Part shown: piece after piece, positions 26,575 to 38,590 of the stretch
How the letters are laid out: each line of letters opens with the position of its first letter
Position numbering within the stretch: the first letter of the stretch is position 1
Assembly: GCA_034008185.1 (NCBI GenBank)
Contig: CM067082.1
Location: 84,815,684-84,879,683, forward strand
Length of the DNA stretch: 64,000 nt
Source of the DNA: Gorsachius magnificus
Lineage: Eukaryota; Chordata; Aves; Pelecaniformes; Ardeidae
Reading direction: 5' to 3'
Notes under the pieces: generated by a model
The model's input: only the letters and a program-made list of their open reading frames with translations
Database searches by the model: none
What the model was told of the DNA's origin: nothing
Translations under genes and position numbers: made by a program

Positions 26575-27408
26575 AATCCTGGTCAAACATTTATCCCAAG
26601 TTACATTCCAGCCTGTCCATATACTGATGAAGAGGTGGTTCCATTTACCTGCTCTGTCCTCACTGGCCATTTTCCGATTCTTCTCTATTAGATGTTTGTA
26701 TTAAGCGTGTGTGTGCACCTTCGGATGCTTGTAGAGTTAAGACTGCACCTGCAGCATTATACATGACGTTGATTCTTTTAATGTCATTAAAGGAAGCCAT
26801 AAAAAAATGCTAGATGGTTAATTATAGGCAAAAATAGTTTTGCACAGGCTGTGTTATGTGTTCGGAGTAGTTTGGCTTCATGCTGTTGACAGCTTGTTTT
26901 CTGACTCTGCAGTACCTACTGGAGGTTTTTTGGTATGAAATAAAAGGGAAAACGGAGTAATGGGGAGCACAGTTTCATTGGGGCACATGATAGCCATTTC
27001 TGTCTCCACCTTTTTTAAGTTCTGTTTTTATATAGCACTGCCTAGGTTAAAGAGATTTGTGCGATGCGGCTCCCTTTCTCTTTGTGCTGTTTGAGCTTCA
27101 GAGCTCTAAAAGCTTGTCTTTAATGAAGATACTAAGAGAGCATGTCCAAAATGGTATATTTATTTCAGAACAAGGTGTTTATCACGTAAATTATATACTT
27201 CTTTCAGAATTACTTGACAGCCCAAGGGGGCTTTCATTTGGAGAGTCATCAATGCACCCTTGAAGTCCTTTAAAATAATGTGCATTGGTGAGTAATTTAA
27301 ATGACACAGTTTGCGACATTTATCATTGCACGGAACAGTGAGGGAAACTTGCTGCTTTTGGAATAGCAGCACTCACAGATCTGCTGTGGTTTATTTTTGC
27401 CATCAAAC

Positions 27409-27423
27409 GGGGGGGGGGGGGGG
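27409..27423. repeat. G15 homopolymer
   Basis: Fifteen consecutive G bases, able to form a G-quadruplex. Confidence 0.9.
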
Positions 27424-30260
27424 TCTCGGGCTGCTCCTTTATTGCACCTCATTTTTTTTAGGCTGAACATCCAAGAAGACGTCTGCAGTCCTTTTCTCTC
27501 ATGCCCTCACTATTTAAAGGCTTGTAATAGATTTTGTACAACTCTTCTGCAAGCAGCCCTCCTTGAGGTCAAGACCAAGTAAGGGAACTCTTCAGCCAAA
27601 TTCCTTTTGAATTGGAAAATTTAAACAACTTGAGGAAAAAAAGAGTAAGACAATGGAAAGTGGAATCCAGCCTTATTTGTAACAGATGCTATTAACACAA
27701 GCTTAGTTTTATAGCCTATTTTGGCACCCTTTTGCCTCTTTCTTCTGAAATAACTGTAGTATTAAAAGTTCATTGCCAGTCCCAGGCAAAAGCACCTAAA
27801 TAAAATGAGCCGTTAGTCTCAATATAGCTCATTCAACATGCATTAAATACAAGTTAAGGATTATATTTTCCTTCATTCCTGAAATGGGTTTAGGGGTGCA
27901 GGTTGGGGGGGGGAGGCCAACTTTGCTTAGCACTTCTGTGCATTCTGACACCTGTGCAGTGAAATTAATGCAGTTTTGATGTGACTGCAGATAACTAGGA
28001 GGCTCTGCATAGACTCAAACCCAAAGCCCAGCATACCTAGCTATTTCTAGTTACCCGGTGATCTAGAAACAACCACGACAGTCTTCATTTTGGTGGCAGG
28101 GGGTTTCATGCTGCTGTACTAATGCAGCAAAATTTTTGTGGCCACAGATTCTGCCTCAACCCAGTGGAGTACATCCCTTGCTTTTCTTGGTTCATAAGCA
28201 GATTTTTAGCACAGAATGTCAAATCAGATAATTTATAAAGTAAAATGAGCAAAATGAGACAGTCTTCCTCACTGCTCATTACTCATTTTTTCTGATAAAT
28301 TTCACTCATTTAACTAGATTGTACTTCTGCTCGCAGAGGGGCTTCCCCTCCGAGCTTATCTTTTTAGATATTCAGCAGATAATTAAAATTCAAAATGTTA
28401 ACGGTGCTACTTATTTTTAGAACCTGACATAAATACCAGCAGACATAGATTTGACAATAAATGGAGACCCAGAGAGCTCTGAACCATTGAGGTAAAAAAT
28501 GTCAGTAGCCACCTGTTGTAACCCTCTTTGGTGCAGCCTGCACAGGGAAGGGAATCTCCATCCGCGTCTCTGCAGCCATCTCCGCCCAGAGCAAGGGGTG
28601 ATCCCTTGGTGCAGGAGGTGAGAGGTTTCTCTGTAACGATTAAAACGCTACAAAACCGAATAAAACAAACCCCAGCGAAATTTTCTGCCTCACGAGGATA
28701 AAAATCTAATCTATGTTTTGAAACTTCCAAAGTCAGCAACACAACTGGCCTGATCCTGGTACAGTCTCTGAGGAAGGCATCTCTTGCAGGCCCATTTTGC
28801 CCTTGTGCAGCAGCATTGCCCAGGTTACCCTTTTGGGGTAATTGTTACCGTTTGGGGGCAATTATTTAAGTGTTGTGTCAAGCGGGAAAGCTGATCTGTA
28901 GCTCACGTAATCTGTGACCACTTTACAAAGCCAGGATTAGATCATGAGCAAAATATACCATTTTTCTGAGGGTCCCGCATATGTGGATGTTGGATCTCTT
29001 TTTGAACCTCAATAAACTCCGGTCCCTCCAGACCCTGTGTGCCAGTACAATACATTCTGCATGTATGGATTTTTCTCCAAAGAGCACTCGCTACACCAAC
29101 CCATCTGAACTGTGTTAGTCCTATAATACTTCAGTCCAGCCTCCTGAATATCCTCAGGGACCCTTTTTCACAGCACATCAGAACTCGTGTATTTACTTTT
29201 CCAGCACTGATCCCATAATTCTTTATGCCCAGCTTCGCAAGCAGATTTTGGCACCGAAGATGGGCTGTCGGCAAAAACCAGCAGTAGAAGAGCAGGACCG
29301 CAACGCTGCATCTCCTCGGCTGTGCCTGCAACCCCTAAACATGGTGGGCACGTGCCTGGTTACCCTCTCATTTGCAGGGGGAGGTGCATGTGCCTGCCTG
29401 CAGTTGAGTATCTGCTGATTAGCTACGGGCATCCCTGCTCACACCTGAAACATAACTGCAGCCCTGAACTCCTCCCGTGCCCTCCTACAGCCAGGAGCTC
29501 CTCATAGATGCCGTGGTCTGGGTCTTCAAGACAAGACCCTGGCTAGAGTATCCTCCCAGGAAGAGGGCCTCTGGGTTTGTGTCCTCCCTTGTCTTTCACA
29601 GCGATGTCACAGCTCCTCAGCTGTAGGCTGAGCTGGGGTAAGGAGTCCCCAGCCCTGTGGTTTAAGCTGCGTGGGAAAGAATCCGAGATTTCTTTGGTCA
29701 GAAAGAAGGAGCAAAGTGGTGGTTTGGTTCCTACAGTGAGAACTAAGGACAGGGAAAGACCTTGCATTTCAGTTTTGAAGACTGCTGAAGTGTTGTGACT
29801 AAGGCATGTTTAAAGATGAACTTCTGACTTCTCCTAACACTCATCTCGGTGCTTTTTCATCCAGCTTATGTGCTCTTGAGACACCTTGTTAAGGTGCTTT
29901 CCTTAAGATGTTAGGGATGGATTCTGCAGTGGGACTGAGGCATTGCAAAGTTGGACACAAGACTTCAACACATGGCTCTGAAGAGTGTGAGGCTGCTTCA
30001 TCGCCACCCTGGCCCGGCCCTCCACCTTTGCCTCCAATTCATCAATTGCATCAGATTGCTGAGCAGAAGGTTGCCAAAACACAAGGGCTGGCAGAAGGAA
30101 GAGGGCAGGGAACATATGGTCCAGAGCTAGATGGGCCAAGAGCAGCCCTGCTTGAAGTGGGACAAAGTGCCCAAGGCTCCCCTCCTGCCATGCGATCAGG
30201 CTCAGTGCCTCCCCTGTGATCACGTGCATTGATGCCAGAGCAGATACATGAACTTGGAAG

Positions 30261-30370
30261 TCATAGAATTGCAGAATCGTTTAGGTTGGAAAAGACCTTC
30301 AAGAATCATCAAGTCCAACCGTTAACCTAACCCTGCCATCCCACCACTAAAACCTGTCCCTAAGTCCTTC
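30261..30370 (-). mobile_element. CR1 LINE 3'-end fragment
   Basis: On the + strand it reads TCATAGAATTGCAGAATCGT, then TTAGGTTGGAAAAGACCTTC, then AAGTCCAACC. This is the reverse complement of the CR1 3' terminus. It is short and 5'-truncated, with no coding part left. Confidence 0.85.
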
Positions 30371-33300
30371 TTTAGCAAAGTCATGGTAGTTCTGGTTGGC
30401 TAACACATGACAAGCCTTTGACACTTCAGCGAAGGCAACTTTGCTCTAACTCAACCGATACCCTCATGTGCAATCCCTGAGCATACTGAAAACTCAACTT
30501 ACAAATCCATCGTAGCTTCTAGCAGCACCCTGGGCCTTTGATCTCTGACTCCTGATACATTTTGCAGGGATGAACACCAGAACCTGTGAAAGCCAACAGA
30601 CACCGCCCATCGGTTTTGGTAGTCCCAAGAATCGTGTGCGTGATGCTCGCTAACTTAAATAGCCGAGCTGTCCCACCAGCTATGCCATGGTCCCCCCAGG
30701 AGTGGGGAGGTGACTCACCCCCAGCCAGGCGGTGAGTCAGTGCCAGTGGCAGGGATGGAAGTGAGATATGCGAAGCCCTGGGCCTCTGCTCTACACAGCA
30801 GACCGCACCCTCCAAAGTTTCCTGCCAGTGGTGAATCAAGAGTGTCAGGTTTTATCTGCAAGATAGGTTTAAAAAGGAAAAAAGAAAGAAGAAAAAAAAG
30901 TCCCCAAAACAAACAAAAAACACCCCCAATTCTTATGAATGAAAAACTATCCAGGCTTTAAAAGCTTTCTTAACTTTTCTAGGAGCAGCATATCACTCAA
31001 ATAACTGAAGATATACTGTGGGTTCTCTCTCTCTCTCATGACCTTAAGGCTGATTAGCCAGCTTTTACCAAGGATAGTAAGTGGTAAACATTCACTGTTC
31101 CAAATGGTTCAGCCTTCCTGGGGAGCCTTTTTGATCAGGTTGACCACTTTGGGTTGGACAGCTCACAGATTTTGGTCTAAGCATGATAGCTCCGGTGCAC
31201 TACTGAAACAAAGGATGAGTCAAAAGCCCCCTCAGTCCTTCCCCCCCCATACGTGCCTATGTTTAAAGAAAAGTAAAACCAATACAACACTAGGGTTGTA
31301 ATAATCAGACTTGTACACAATATGGTCAGCGCTGACTGACCACATGGTGGTAAACACTCATCTGGAAATAGGTGTTTGAGGCTTGTTGGGAGGTGTGATC
31401 AGTATTCATAATGTTACATTCTCTATAACAGAGTGTTTTTCCCATCAGCCAGGTCCAAGATGAAGTGTGTTTGCAAGATCAGTCTGGTTGCTTTACCAAT
31501 GTTGTTCATTTTTTTTTGTTTCAGCTTATACAAGTATGAGTGAATCTCACTAAATGACTCCCCTTTGAAAGTGGCTGGTGGCCAATCTGCCATCGAACAT
31601 CCTTCCTGTGCTTTTATCGTGCTGCAGAGAGTGGGGAGGGGAACAAAGCCGCACGGGGCTGGTGGAGCATCATCTGAAGCGACTTGTCACACCACAAAAC
31701 GTTAGGCTTTTTGGAATGATGCCCCAGGCATTTATTTCCTTCTGTTCTTCATCTTGGTTTTTTGTTTTTTCCCACTTCCCATATCTGTGTTTTGTTTGGG
31801 TTTTCATCTACTCAATTCACCATGTTCCACTGAAACCCAATTGCTGACCTTTTGTCAGAGTTTTGGGGCTGGTCGGTCCTTTTGGGCTTTGTGTTTCATT
31901 TGTTTTTAGTTTGGTTTGGTTTGCTTGGACTTTTATTGGGAAGGGATTGTTTATGTATTTGATTTATTGGAGGGGGGTTGTTACTTGAGGGGGATTTTGC
32001 AGTGGCAATGTCTCATCTTTTTTTTTTTTAAATTCGCACTTCTCACCCTTGTATTGTTTCAGTCTTAACTTCAGTGTAACAAAGATTTTTTCTCTCTGGC
32101 AAAAGGGAATCTGTTTTATGAGATCTGTTATGTGACATAAGAAATGGCGCCATTGTGACCCTGGGATAGAAGAGGCCGTACAGCGCTAACACTGCAGCAG
32201 TGACGCTGGCAGGAGGTGGGGAGGGAGACAGGTAGCTAGGTAGGTAGGAGTGAACAAAGTCTCAGTCTCCTCAGACCTGTTCCCTGGTGCATCTACCCCT
32301 GCTCACAGACACAAACACACTCTTTTGCTTTTATATTTGCCCCACAGGGTGAGAACACAGGGCAGGACTGCTCTAAAAAACTACAATGCTTTCCTGAGCG
32401 TGAGGAGGAACAAGTGCTCTGGCTTTACGGGCCGTAGCCCATCCTTCCTGCCTACCTGGTGGGAGACTTCACTTTGGCATCCCTGCAGTTCTTAATGTCT
32501 GCACAAAATCCCACCAGGATGGCTTTTCCTCTGCTGCACTGCTGTGCTTTTCCCATCAGCACTATGGATGAGGAGAAGGGGGTTGACTTAACCAGGCTTT
32601 TCATTTTTCTGCTGACCTATCGCCTCAGCAACGCTTTGCGGCAGCGAGTCCACAGGGTAACGGTGGAGAGTGAACAAGCTGCGAGTTTTTCCTCCTGTGC
32701 TCGCATGCCATTGAGACTATTAGCCTATTATCTCTGCAAAGGACAACATGTAACAGTTTGTCACGTGCAGTCACTTTGCTTTTTCCTTCTGGGGCTGAGT
32801 TTTGGTGCTCACTGTGTGAGCAGGTACCGCTAAGTGTGCCAGGGAGATGATGTTCCCAAGCAGGAGCCTCTCCTCATGTGTATCGGTTCTTCCTTGATGA
32901 AGTCACGGCGGCCTTGGCCCACAGCCTCCAGCACGTGCCCGACGCTTCCTCTCTCTGTAACTTGCCTGTGGGTGCTGCGTGGGTCAGGCTGCGTTTCTGG
33001 AAGTGTTTGTGCTTTCTCATTCCACCGGGATGGGATTTGTTGCACACCCTTTCCACTCCCCACCCTTCCCGGCGGTGCCCCGGGCAGTAGCAATGAAGGG
33101 GAAAAGAGGGACTAGGACACAAAGGGAGGTTACTGAAGAGAAAGAGAGAGGGAACAGACCTGGAGGAAAGTGATGGAGATGAGTCAGAAAGTGTGTGGGA
33201 GAGCGAGTCCGCCAGCAACCCCCAGGGCAAGTGCAGGTCATCCCTGGTGAGCAGCCCGGGGACACCTTCCCCACTCCGGCTTGGGGAAGCTGAACCCTTT

Positions 33301-36300
33301 GGTGCTCAAGCAGGGTGGTTGATGCTGCCCAGGCAGCCAAGCCTTTCCCCGGGACGTCAGCAGGAGGGTGTGCTGGCCAGGATGGCAGCCCCATGGTGTG
33401 ACGGGGAGGCAGCCCTCCGGCACCCTGTGCCTCCCAGGCTGCCCTGCTGGCCCCGAGGAGGAGAAGCGGGGGTACATGGGGTTGGACTCCAAATGTGGGA
33501 GCAGGCAACGAAGAGCGTGGCAAGCCTTTTCCTGGGGCTACCCAGAACTTCCTCAGATGCCCCGCAAGGTCTGCGGGACTCTGCCCAGCACAGCCGCTCA
33601 CTTGCCCAAGCCGACCCAGACGGGACGGTCGCTTGTCACCCTGCAGCAAGTTCAGACGTAAGGACGGGAGGCTCTCAAATACATTTCATGGAAGCCAGCT
33701 CAGAATAAAAGGCAGCCCTTCATTTCAGGAAACCTCATTTTTCATTTGTAAAACACTTTCATTCAGAAAAAAAAGGTGGTGGTGGGGGGGAGAAAAGCGG
33801 AGCACTACTTCTTCCCAACCATAGCAAATACACCTGCGCAGCAGCTTGCTTTCTTTGAAAAACGTAAAAAGCGTGTTTTATTGTGGCACCAGCAAATCCA
33901 GCAGTTGCCTGTTGCTTCCTATACGTTTGCTTGTAATTTTGTCAACTGACAGCTGTTTGGGCTAAAATATCCCAGGTTAGAGTCTGCCCCAGTATATTTT
34001 CTCTGCCTGGAAATTTTATGTGGCTGCTGATCATTTAGCTGGAAGAAAATATGCTCTTTTCATCCCCCATGCTTCAAGAAATTTGGTGACCTTTTCTTCA
34101 CACCCCAAGGCTTTGGAAAAAGGACTTGAAATGTGGCAGGATTTTGGCTCGTGTGTCAGGAACGTGCCGCTTGCCTGTGAAAAACCCCATCCAAATTTTT
34201 CCAAGTTATAAGCCCCCAAAGAGATCTCTCACAAGCACTCGCTAAAGCTGGACAGCTAAAAAAAAATCCTCCCAAGCTTTATTCCAGTCTCACAGCTCCC
34301 TGTGAGCCCCCCAAGATCTGCATCCAAGCCCCCCTGTGTGAAACACAGTGTCGCAGCCCTGGGGTTGGAGCTCGCTGGGATGTCACCTGGGCTGAAGGTA
34401 CCACCACCACCAGCCTCAGCAGCACCAGGCGGCAGCAGCCTGAGCCCCAGCTCTGCCTGTGGCAAAGCAGAAGGAGCTGGTGGTGGCGGGGAGGGCAGAG
34501 GTGGCTTGGGGTGGGACTGGAGAATAAAGCCAGAGGGAGAAATCATGCCTTAGAGCTGGTGGTGATGGGACAGGGAAGCAAAAGTGGAAACGTGTGAGGG
34601 AAATGGTTCCCCATCCCCTCACCAGCTTGCTGGGGCTCGGGGTGGGGAGCATGAGATAGGGCTCAAAGGAGCCTGGGACCAGCAACAGAGAGAAACGAGG
34701 GCAGGAGGTAAAGGAGGGAGAACAAGATCCAAGAGGAGCCAAAGAGTAGTGGAGGATCACATGCCTGGAGCACATGGTGGAGGACTAATCATGAGGACAA
34801 CTTAGAGTACTTCTGTGAGCTGAAGCAGCAGGCTACAGCCAAAGGGTCCAATATAATGTAATCACATCTTGTTGCTTGAGTTTGCTCTTCCTTCCAGTTC
34901 TGTCTCCTGAGGGAACTGCATACCCAGGTACACAAACACCACACAGACAAGTCTGGTTTTGATATTTCTTAAGTTTTCCCCATGTAGCCTTCGTAATTTT
35001 CGCCTCTGTCTGCATAATATTGTATGTGAAGTGCAAAATTAAAAAAAAAAAAAAAAGAAAAAACAACCCAAAGCAAATAAGCGATCTGAAACTTTTGTGA
35101 TTAAAGAGACTTCCTACGAGAGTTCAAGGCAAGGCACTTTCATCAACAGGCTTTGTAAATAAGTGGGCTTATAAATGATGAGTGGGTTTGTAAATAAAGG
35201 GTTGACTGTCTGCCAAGCTGAACACCCACCACTTCAGGCAGAGCCGCAGCAGTGACCAGTACCTCTGAATCACGGACCATGAGGCCTTTCTATACCCTGA
35301 GACCCATGCCAAAACCACCCTTTATCTCTGCTCTTCTTTCCTAGCTTGACAGAGAGAGGTTTCATGTGCTGCAGTTGCATTCTTCAATTCCTTTTGCCTC
35401 CTTTTGCACTCTTTGAGGTACCTGCCACCGGGAGGAGATGGTGGGTAATTCCTCCAGTCAACCCCAATCCTTGTCCAGAATTCTGGGATTTCCTGCTTTT
35501 TTAGGATAACAGATGCAATTGCTTATAAAAATGGGTTGTTGGGGTTTGGGGTTGGTTGGTTTTACTTTAGATAGGTCTGTTTCCATCACCACTGCCCTCC
35601 TGGTCCTGTGGGCCCATCCATGGACCCCGTGGGCCCATCTCTCCAAGAAGTGGCAGAGAAACCTTCCTCTTACCATGCTGAAAGAATGCAAGGGAGCTTG
35701 CTTTAATCCCCATCTTAGCTGCTGGTTTTCACCTGTGATCATTAGCAAGTTGCTCGGTCCATTCGAAAGCAACTTCTAAGGCAACCCTGAGCCTACACCT
35801 ACACAACCTCACAGCCCATGTGAAGCGGCCCCACAAGCTCCCCACCAACCCTGCATCTCCATACTCTGTGTTGAGACCTTGACTGTCAACACAGGGCTGG
35901 AAAAGCATCCCGTCAGCCCTGCCTGCAGCTACCTGTGTGCCTGATCCTTCCTTTCTCAGCTGGCTGTGAGCAGGGACAAGCAGGGAGCAGCAGCAGGACC
36001 AGGTCCTGCAAATGCCTCATTCACTGCTGGCTAGGACAGCGCTGCCCAGGCAAGAGCGATGTCTGAGGCTATGAGTGCACGAGGGGGAGTTACAGGGCCT
36101 TCCCATGGGGGCTGCCCGGGGCTGGTTACAGCAGCCCTGAGTAACCAGGGAAGATGCAGGTCCGGTGCCTAAGGCTGCAAAGGGGACCCCGGTGCAGTTT
36201 CCAGCACTTCTAGGCATATGACTCCATTTAAAAATGCTGTCCATGTGTTGAGTCTTTTTTTTTCTTTTTTCTTTTTTTTTTAAATTATCAAAACCTTGAT

Positions 36301-36703
36301 CTTTTTGTAATCAACTCTCTCTTTGTAACATTTTTTCAAAGGGGGCGGTGGAGGAGGGATCTAGTTAGTAATGCTCCTGTTCTCCTGCCACTCACCCCAT
36401 TGAGTTAGACAGGAAGCTTCTGAGGACAAGAAATGTCCCTTATTAGATGCTACTGCACCGGGTAACCTCATTTTGGTTTGGTGTCTAGACAGTAAAGCAG
36501 AGGAAAGCATTAAGAAAAACTGAGCACCCCAATGCCTGAAAGCTCTTGTTTGACGGTCTCAGGCTCACCTTCCCTGAAGGTGAAGTCAAACCTCTGAGTT
36601 TTTTGAGGGTTTATGTTGGGTTCAGGTTTTTTGGGTCTGTTCTGATTTTGACTCCAACATGAAGATGACCTGGGATGTGTGTGTGTGCGTATGTGCATAT
36701 GTG

Positions 36704-36862
36704 CATAGAATCATAGAATCGTAGAATGTTTTGGGTTGGAAGGGACCCCTAGAGGTCATCTAGTCCAACCCCCCCGCAGTGAGCAGGGACACTGCTAACT
36801 AGATCAGGTTGCTCAGAGCCCCATCCAACCTGGCCTTGAATGTTTCCAGGGATGGGGCCTGC
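36704..36862 (-). mobile_element. CR1 LINE 3'-end fragment
   Basis: The + strand reads CATAGAATCATAGAATCGTA, then GGGTTGGAAGGGACCCCTAG, AGGTCATCTAGTCCAACC and TGTTTCCAGGGATGGGGCC. This is a clear reverse-complement CR1 3' end with repeated ATTCTATG units at its terminus. It follows a GT-rich microsatellite (36675-36700), a possible insertion site. Confidence 0.9.
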
Positions 36863-38008
36863 ACTGCTTTTATGAAGTAGGAAACTTCAAGACAGAGATG
36901 TGCTGCTTTTTCAGAAGTTACACTGTACATCTGGAAACAGAAAAATCAGGTTGATTCTTTAAAGTGACCAATATGGAAAGATGTCCCTCACTTTTAAACT
37001 CCCTAACTCTGAGTAGAGCAGCCTCAGTGTCTAAAAAGAGCCATTTCTGTTTATTTCTGCTTATAACAATGTGGGCCAAAGACTCATGGCTATGTGAATC
37101 TTTTCTAGGAAAATACTTCAGACTGCTCCAGTGACCTCTCTTCTGGCTGCTATGAATCTCTGTTTACATTGCCAGGCTTTGTAAAAATGCCAAGAGAGAA
37201 AGAAACTGGCCTCCTATTTATGTGCGTTTTGAATTGCTGTCATAAGCAGAGGCCCTGATTCATCGGTTTGGGAATCCATGAAGTAAATGCAGCTCCAACT
37301 TGCATCATCATGAGGCATGTTGGGGAAAGGGTCATGGGACCACTGTGGTTCCTCGAGACATTTGGCTGATGGGTCTGGGCATCTTCTGAGTTGAGACAAA
37401 GTGAAAGCAGCCTATTGCCACCTCCAACTTCAAGGTGCCTGAAGGTAAGGTCAAACCACCAGCGCTCTTTCCTCTGGGTTTCCTGCAGGGTTTGAGCTAA
37501 CATGGTTTTTGGAGGTGGCATCAGCCACCTCCCTGGAAAAGGCCGGAGGCTAATCCACGCGCGTATCGCAAAAGCTCTGCATCATCCTACATTGCATGGG
37601 AACAAAGCTCTTCGTTTTGCAGCTTGGCTATGCTGCTTAAAAAAAAAAAATAAAAAAGAAAATTTTAAGAAAGGAAGAAAAACAACAAAGAAGAAAACCA
37701 ACAAAAAACCCAAGAAGGAAAACACTAATGAAAATGCTAATGGTCCATTCCTGGGGAAAAAGAAGAGCCACAGATTTCGTTTAAGGTAACCTTAGCATCC
37801 CCCCCACGTAGACCAACAACCACCTGGTGGATGAAGGCTGCTCCCTGACACGGCCCCTGCGGAGGGAACTCCCCACATCCAGCAACAAAGCCACGGCTCC
37901 AGCTTGGCCTGCAGCGCCCCGTTATCCCCGCTCCCCTCCCCCTCCCCACCACTTCTGAGCTGCGATTCATATAGTAACTGCTGCAGTAAAATCAGGAGAC
38001 ATGGGGAC

Positions 38009-38067
38009 TATATATAAAAGAGCTGGAGTAAAGGCGAGTGGCACCTCGATTCTGCTTCTGAGTAAGT
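38009..38067 (+). promoter_or_regulatory. Possible TATA promoter with downstream splice-donor match
   Basis: TATATATAAAAG at 38009-38020 fits the TATAWAAR consensus and stands at the edge of a GC-rich segment. About 40 bases further, GTAAGT at 38062-38067 is a full match to the intronic donor consensus. Together they resemble the first exon of an unannotated transcript on the + strand, but no downstream exon was identified, so chance is quite possible. Confidence 0.2.
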
Positions 38068-38119
38068 CTTCTGTTTTTAGAAAAAAAGCCAGGCAATGCA
38101 GGCAAGCCCTGAGCCAGCT

Positions 38120-38590
38120 CAGCCCCGCTGCCGTGCCATGCCTGCCTGCTGCGGGCCCGCTGGGAGCTGACGGCTTGCAAGGCACAATTTTCCCTGCAAG
38201 CCCTTGCCTTGCTGCCGAGCACCCGAAACCATGGTCCTGCTGACCAACCCCGGCTCCCGGGGAGGCATCCCCCTGGCTGGGCTTCCCTCCGGGCACCCCG
38301 CCAAGGAGAGTCAGGCAGCAGGGATGCCGCCAGCGGAGCTGAGCCTCGAAATCGCCACCCTTGGCCAGGGGCAAAGGGGCGTCCTCCCTGCTGCTGAGCC
38401 TCTCCTTCATCGAGCTCAAGCCTCTCTGGCTCGGCCTTGGCTGCAGTCAGCCTTCCTCCGGGGCCGGAGGTGTCCGGGCATCCCAGTGCCTCTGCTGAGC
38501 CACCCGCACCCATGGGCAGCTCGGGTGTCCACGCCACAGCAGGTGAGTGAGTGGGGAGACGGGGATGAGCCAGCACCCACCTCCTGATTT
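38120..38590. other. CpG-richer GC segment
   Basis: The segment has a high density of G+C and frequent CpG (for example around 38220-38300 and 38440-38530) compared with its flanks. Overlapping open frames on both strands (up to 194 codons) are best explained by base composition. It may be a small CpG island linked to the TATA-like box just upstream. Confidence 0.3.

Larger units (their letters stand above)
23366..28990. other. Intergenic DNA, AT-rich part
   Basis: No gene was recognised. It contains an A-rich low-complexity tract (23910-23951), a TTTA microsatellite (25160-25193), a compound inverted repeat (25892-25928), a C11-A35 run (26527-26572) and a G15 run (27409-27423). Confidence 0.6.
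28991..37980. other. Intergenic DNA, GC rising
   Basis: No gene was recognised. There are two CR1 3'-end fragments (30261-30370 and 36704-36862) and a CpG-richer patch at about 32.9-33.7 kb with overlapping open frames on both strands. These frames lack splice or start context and recognisable protein motifs. Confidence 0.55.

Noticed and set aside
33017..33708. Long ORFs (210 codons on -, 171 on +) as genes
   Set aside because: They overlap on opposite strands in GC-rich DNA, are rich in Pro/Gly/Ser/Arg, and have no recognisable domain or splice structure.
37967..38587. ORFs of 194, 150 and 127 codons on both strands
   Set aside because: Composition-driven shadows in a CpG-rich block; no protein-like motifs.
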